DNA from: Thermoplasmata archaeon
GTDB lineage: Archaea; Thermoplasmatota; Thermoplasmata; Lutacidiplasmatales; UBA184
Reading direction: 5' to 3'
Assembly (NCBI GenBank): GCA_030039715.1
Contig: JASHVA010000118.1
Coordinates: 1-29,347 of the forward strand
Length of the DNA stretch: 29,347 nucleotides
Shown: in pieces, positions 29,170 to 29,347 of the stretch
Layout of the letters: each line of letters opens with the position of its first letter
Numbering within the stretch: position 1 is the first letter of the stretch
The notes under the pieces: generated by a model
The model's database searches: none
Seen by the model: only the letters and a program-made list of their open reading frames with translations
Told to the model about the DNA's origin: nothing
Made by a program: the position numbers and the translations under genes

Positions 29170-29347
29170 GCGGCCCTCCCGGCGCGACCGGATGCTCGGA
29201 CGCCTCGCGTCGCTCTTCGTCGAGCCGCGGGGTCGGTGACGCGAAGACGTCGTCGAAGATCGAGTCGGGGGCGAGCGGGGGTTCCTGCTCGGCCTGGGCG
29301 AACACCGACACGACCTCGGCGCGAGCCTCCTCCCAGATCTTCTGATC
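29162..29347 (-). CDS. 2-oxoacid dehydrogenase E1 alpha subunit, C-terminal part (runs off window)
   Basis: The last 61 codons of a minus-strand gene that starts outside the right edge. Reading in from 29347 gives K-I-W-E-E-A-R-A-E-V, then Q-E-P-P-L-A-P-D-S-I-F-D-D-V-F-A-S-P-T-P-R-L-D-E-E-R, which is the C-terminal pattern of E1-alpha subunits (E-x-P-x-x-x-x-x-x-L-F-x-D-V-Y-x-x-x-x-P-x-L-x-E-Q-R). It overlaps the E1-beta start by eight bases, the classic E1-alpha to E1-beta junction. The family call rests on only 61 residues. Confidence 0.8.
   Translation of the reverse strand, partial: DQKIWEEARAEVVSVFAQAEQEPPLAPDSIFDDVFASPTPRLDEERREASEHPVAPGGPHG
29174..29180 (-). promoter_or_regulatory. 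Ribosome binding site of E1 beta
   Basis: GGGAGGG on the minus strand, four to five bases ahead of the ATG at 29169, lies inside the end of the upstream E1-alpha gene and supports coupled translation. Confidence 0.6.

Noticed and set aside
1..29347. tRNA, rRNA, CRISPR array, insertion sequence or attachment site
   Set aside because: I looked for T-loop GTTCGA contexts with matching stems, short spaced repeats, transposase motifs and repeats beside the recombinase and found none that held up.
22850..29347. Idea that the dehydrogenase operon is a mobile or defence locus
   Set aside because: All members are standard metabolic enzymes with intact active sites and tight operon spacing; only the extra E1-alpha and LipB are unusual.

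Overview
The window reads as a high-GC archaeal chromosome, most likely a member of the Thermoplasmatota (a terrestrial, GC-rich lineage is my guess). Three things point that way. Most transcription units have an A/T-rich TATA-like box about 25-35 bases before the start codon and no leader or only a few bases of one, while genes inside operons have GGAGG-type ribosome sites or ATGA overlaps. The gene content is archaeal in flavour: a DPM-like glycosyltransferase, a DUF2079 membrane protein, a giant membrane-anchored Ig-like repeat surface protein, and E1a/E1b/E2/E3 2-oxoacid dehydrogenase genes. Coding density is very high, with no gene-free stretch longer than about 210 bases. The phylum is inferred from style and content; no rRNA or tRNA is present to prove it.

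Layout. 1-225: N-terminus of a pirin-like cupin, running off the left edge. 338-2365: a class III nucleotide cyclase fused to a TolB-like domain and TPRs, facing a complete tyrosine recombinase (2351-3292). 3383-11051: a surface-glycan island with GDP-mannose 4,6-dehydratase, a GT2, a DUF2079 membrane protein, two GT-B-type glycosyltransferases and a DPM-like GT2. 11262-11777: a Nudix hydrolase. 11797-16200: a 1467-residue surface protein of 15 Ig-like repeats, each with a cysteine pair. 16295-18370: a sugar-1-phosphate nucleotidylyltransferase and a GHMP sugar kinase. 18481-21265: a second Nudix hydrolase, a DHA2-type MFS exporter and a VIT1/CCC1-like metal transporter.

21283-22809 holds three little-known genes on the minus strand: a 74-residue CxxxxC/CxxC protein, an 80-residue protein with an inverted repeat over its promoter, and a stand-alone HsdR-N-like protein whose PD-(D/E)xK motif reads D-x-R.

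22850-29347 is one long minus-strand operon for a lipoate-dependent 2-oxoacid dehydrogenase: E1-alpha (C-terminus only), E1-beta, E2, a second E1-alpha, E3, LipB and an extended SDR. Overlaps and short gaps tie these together, and LipB could modify the lipoyl lysine (K43) of E2. The second E1-alpha gene and the bacterial-type LipB are the most unusual metabolic features.

The glycan island, the GHMP kinase/nucleotidyltransferase pair and the heavily N-x-S/T-bearing surface protein plausibly belong to one theme: making activated sugars and decorating the cell surface. I found no CRISPR array, insertion sequence, tRNA or rRNA. No single locus is clearly a new defence or mobile system; the best candidates for something undescribed are the three-gene module at 21283-22809, the two-E1-alpha operon and the 15-repeat disulfide-rich surface protein.
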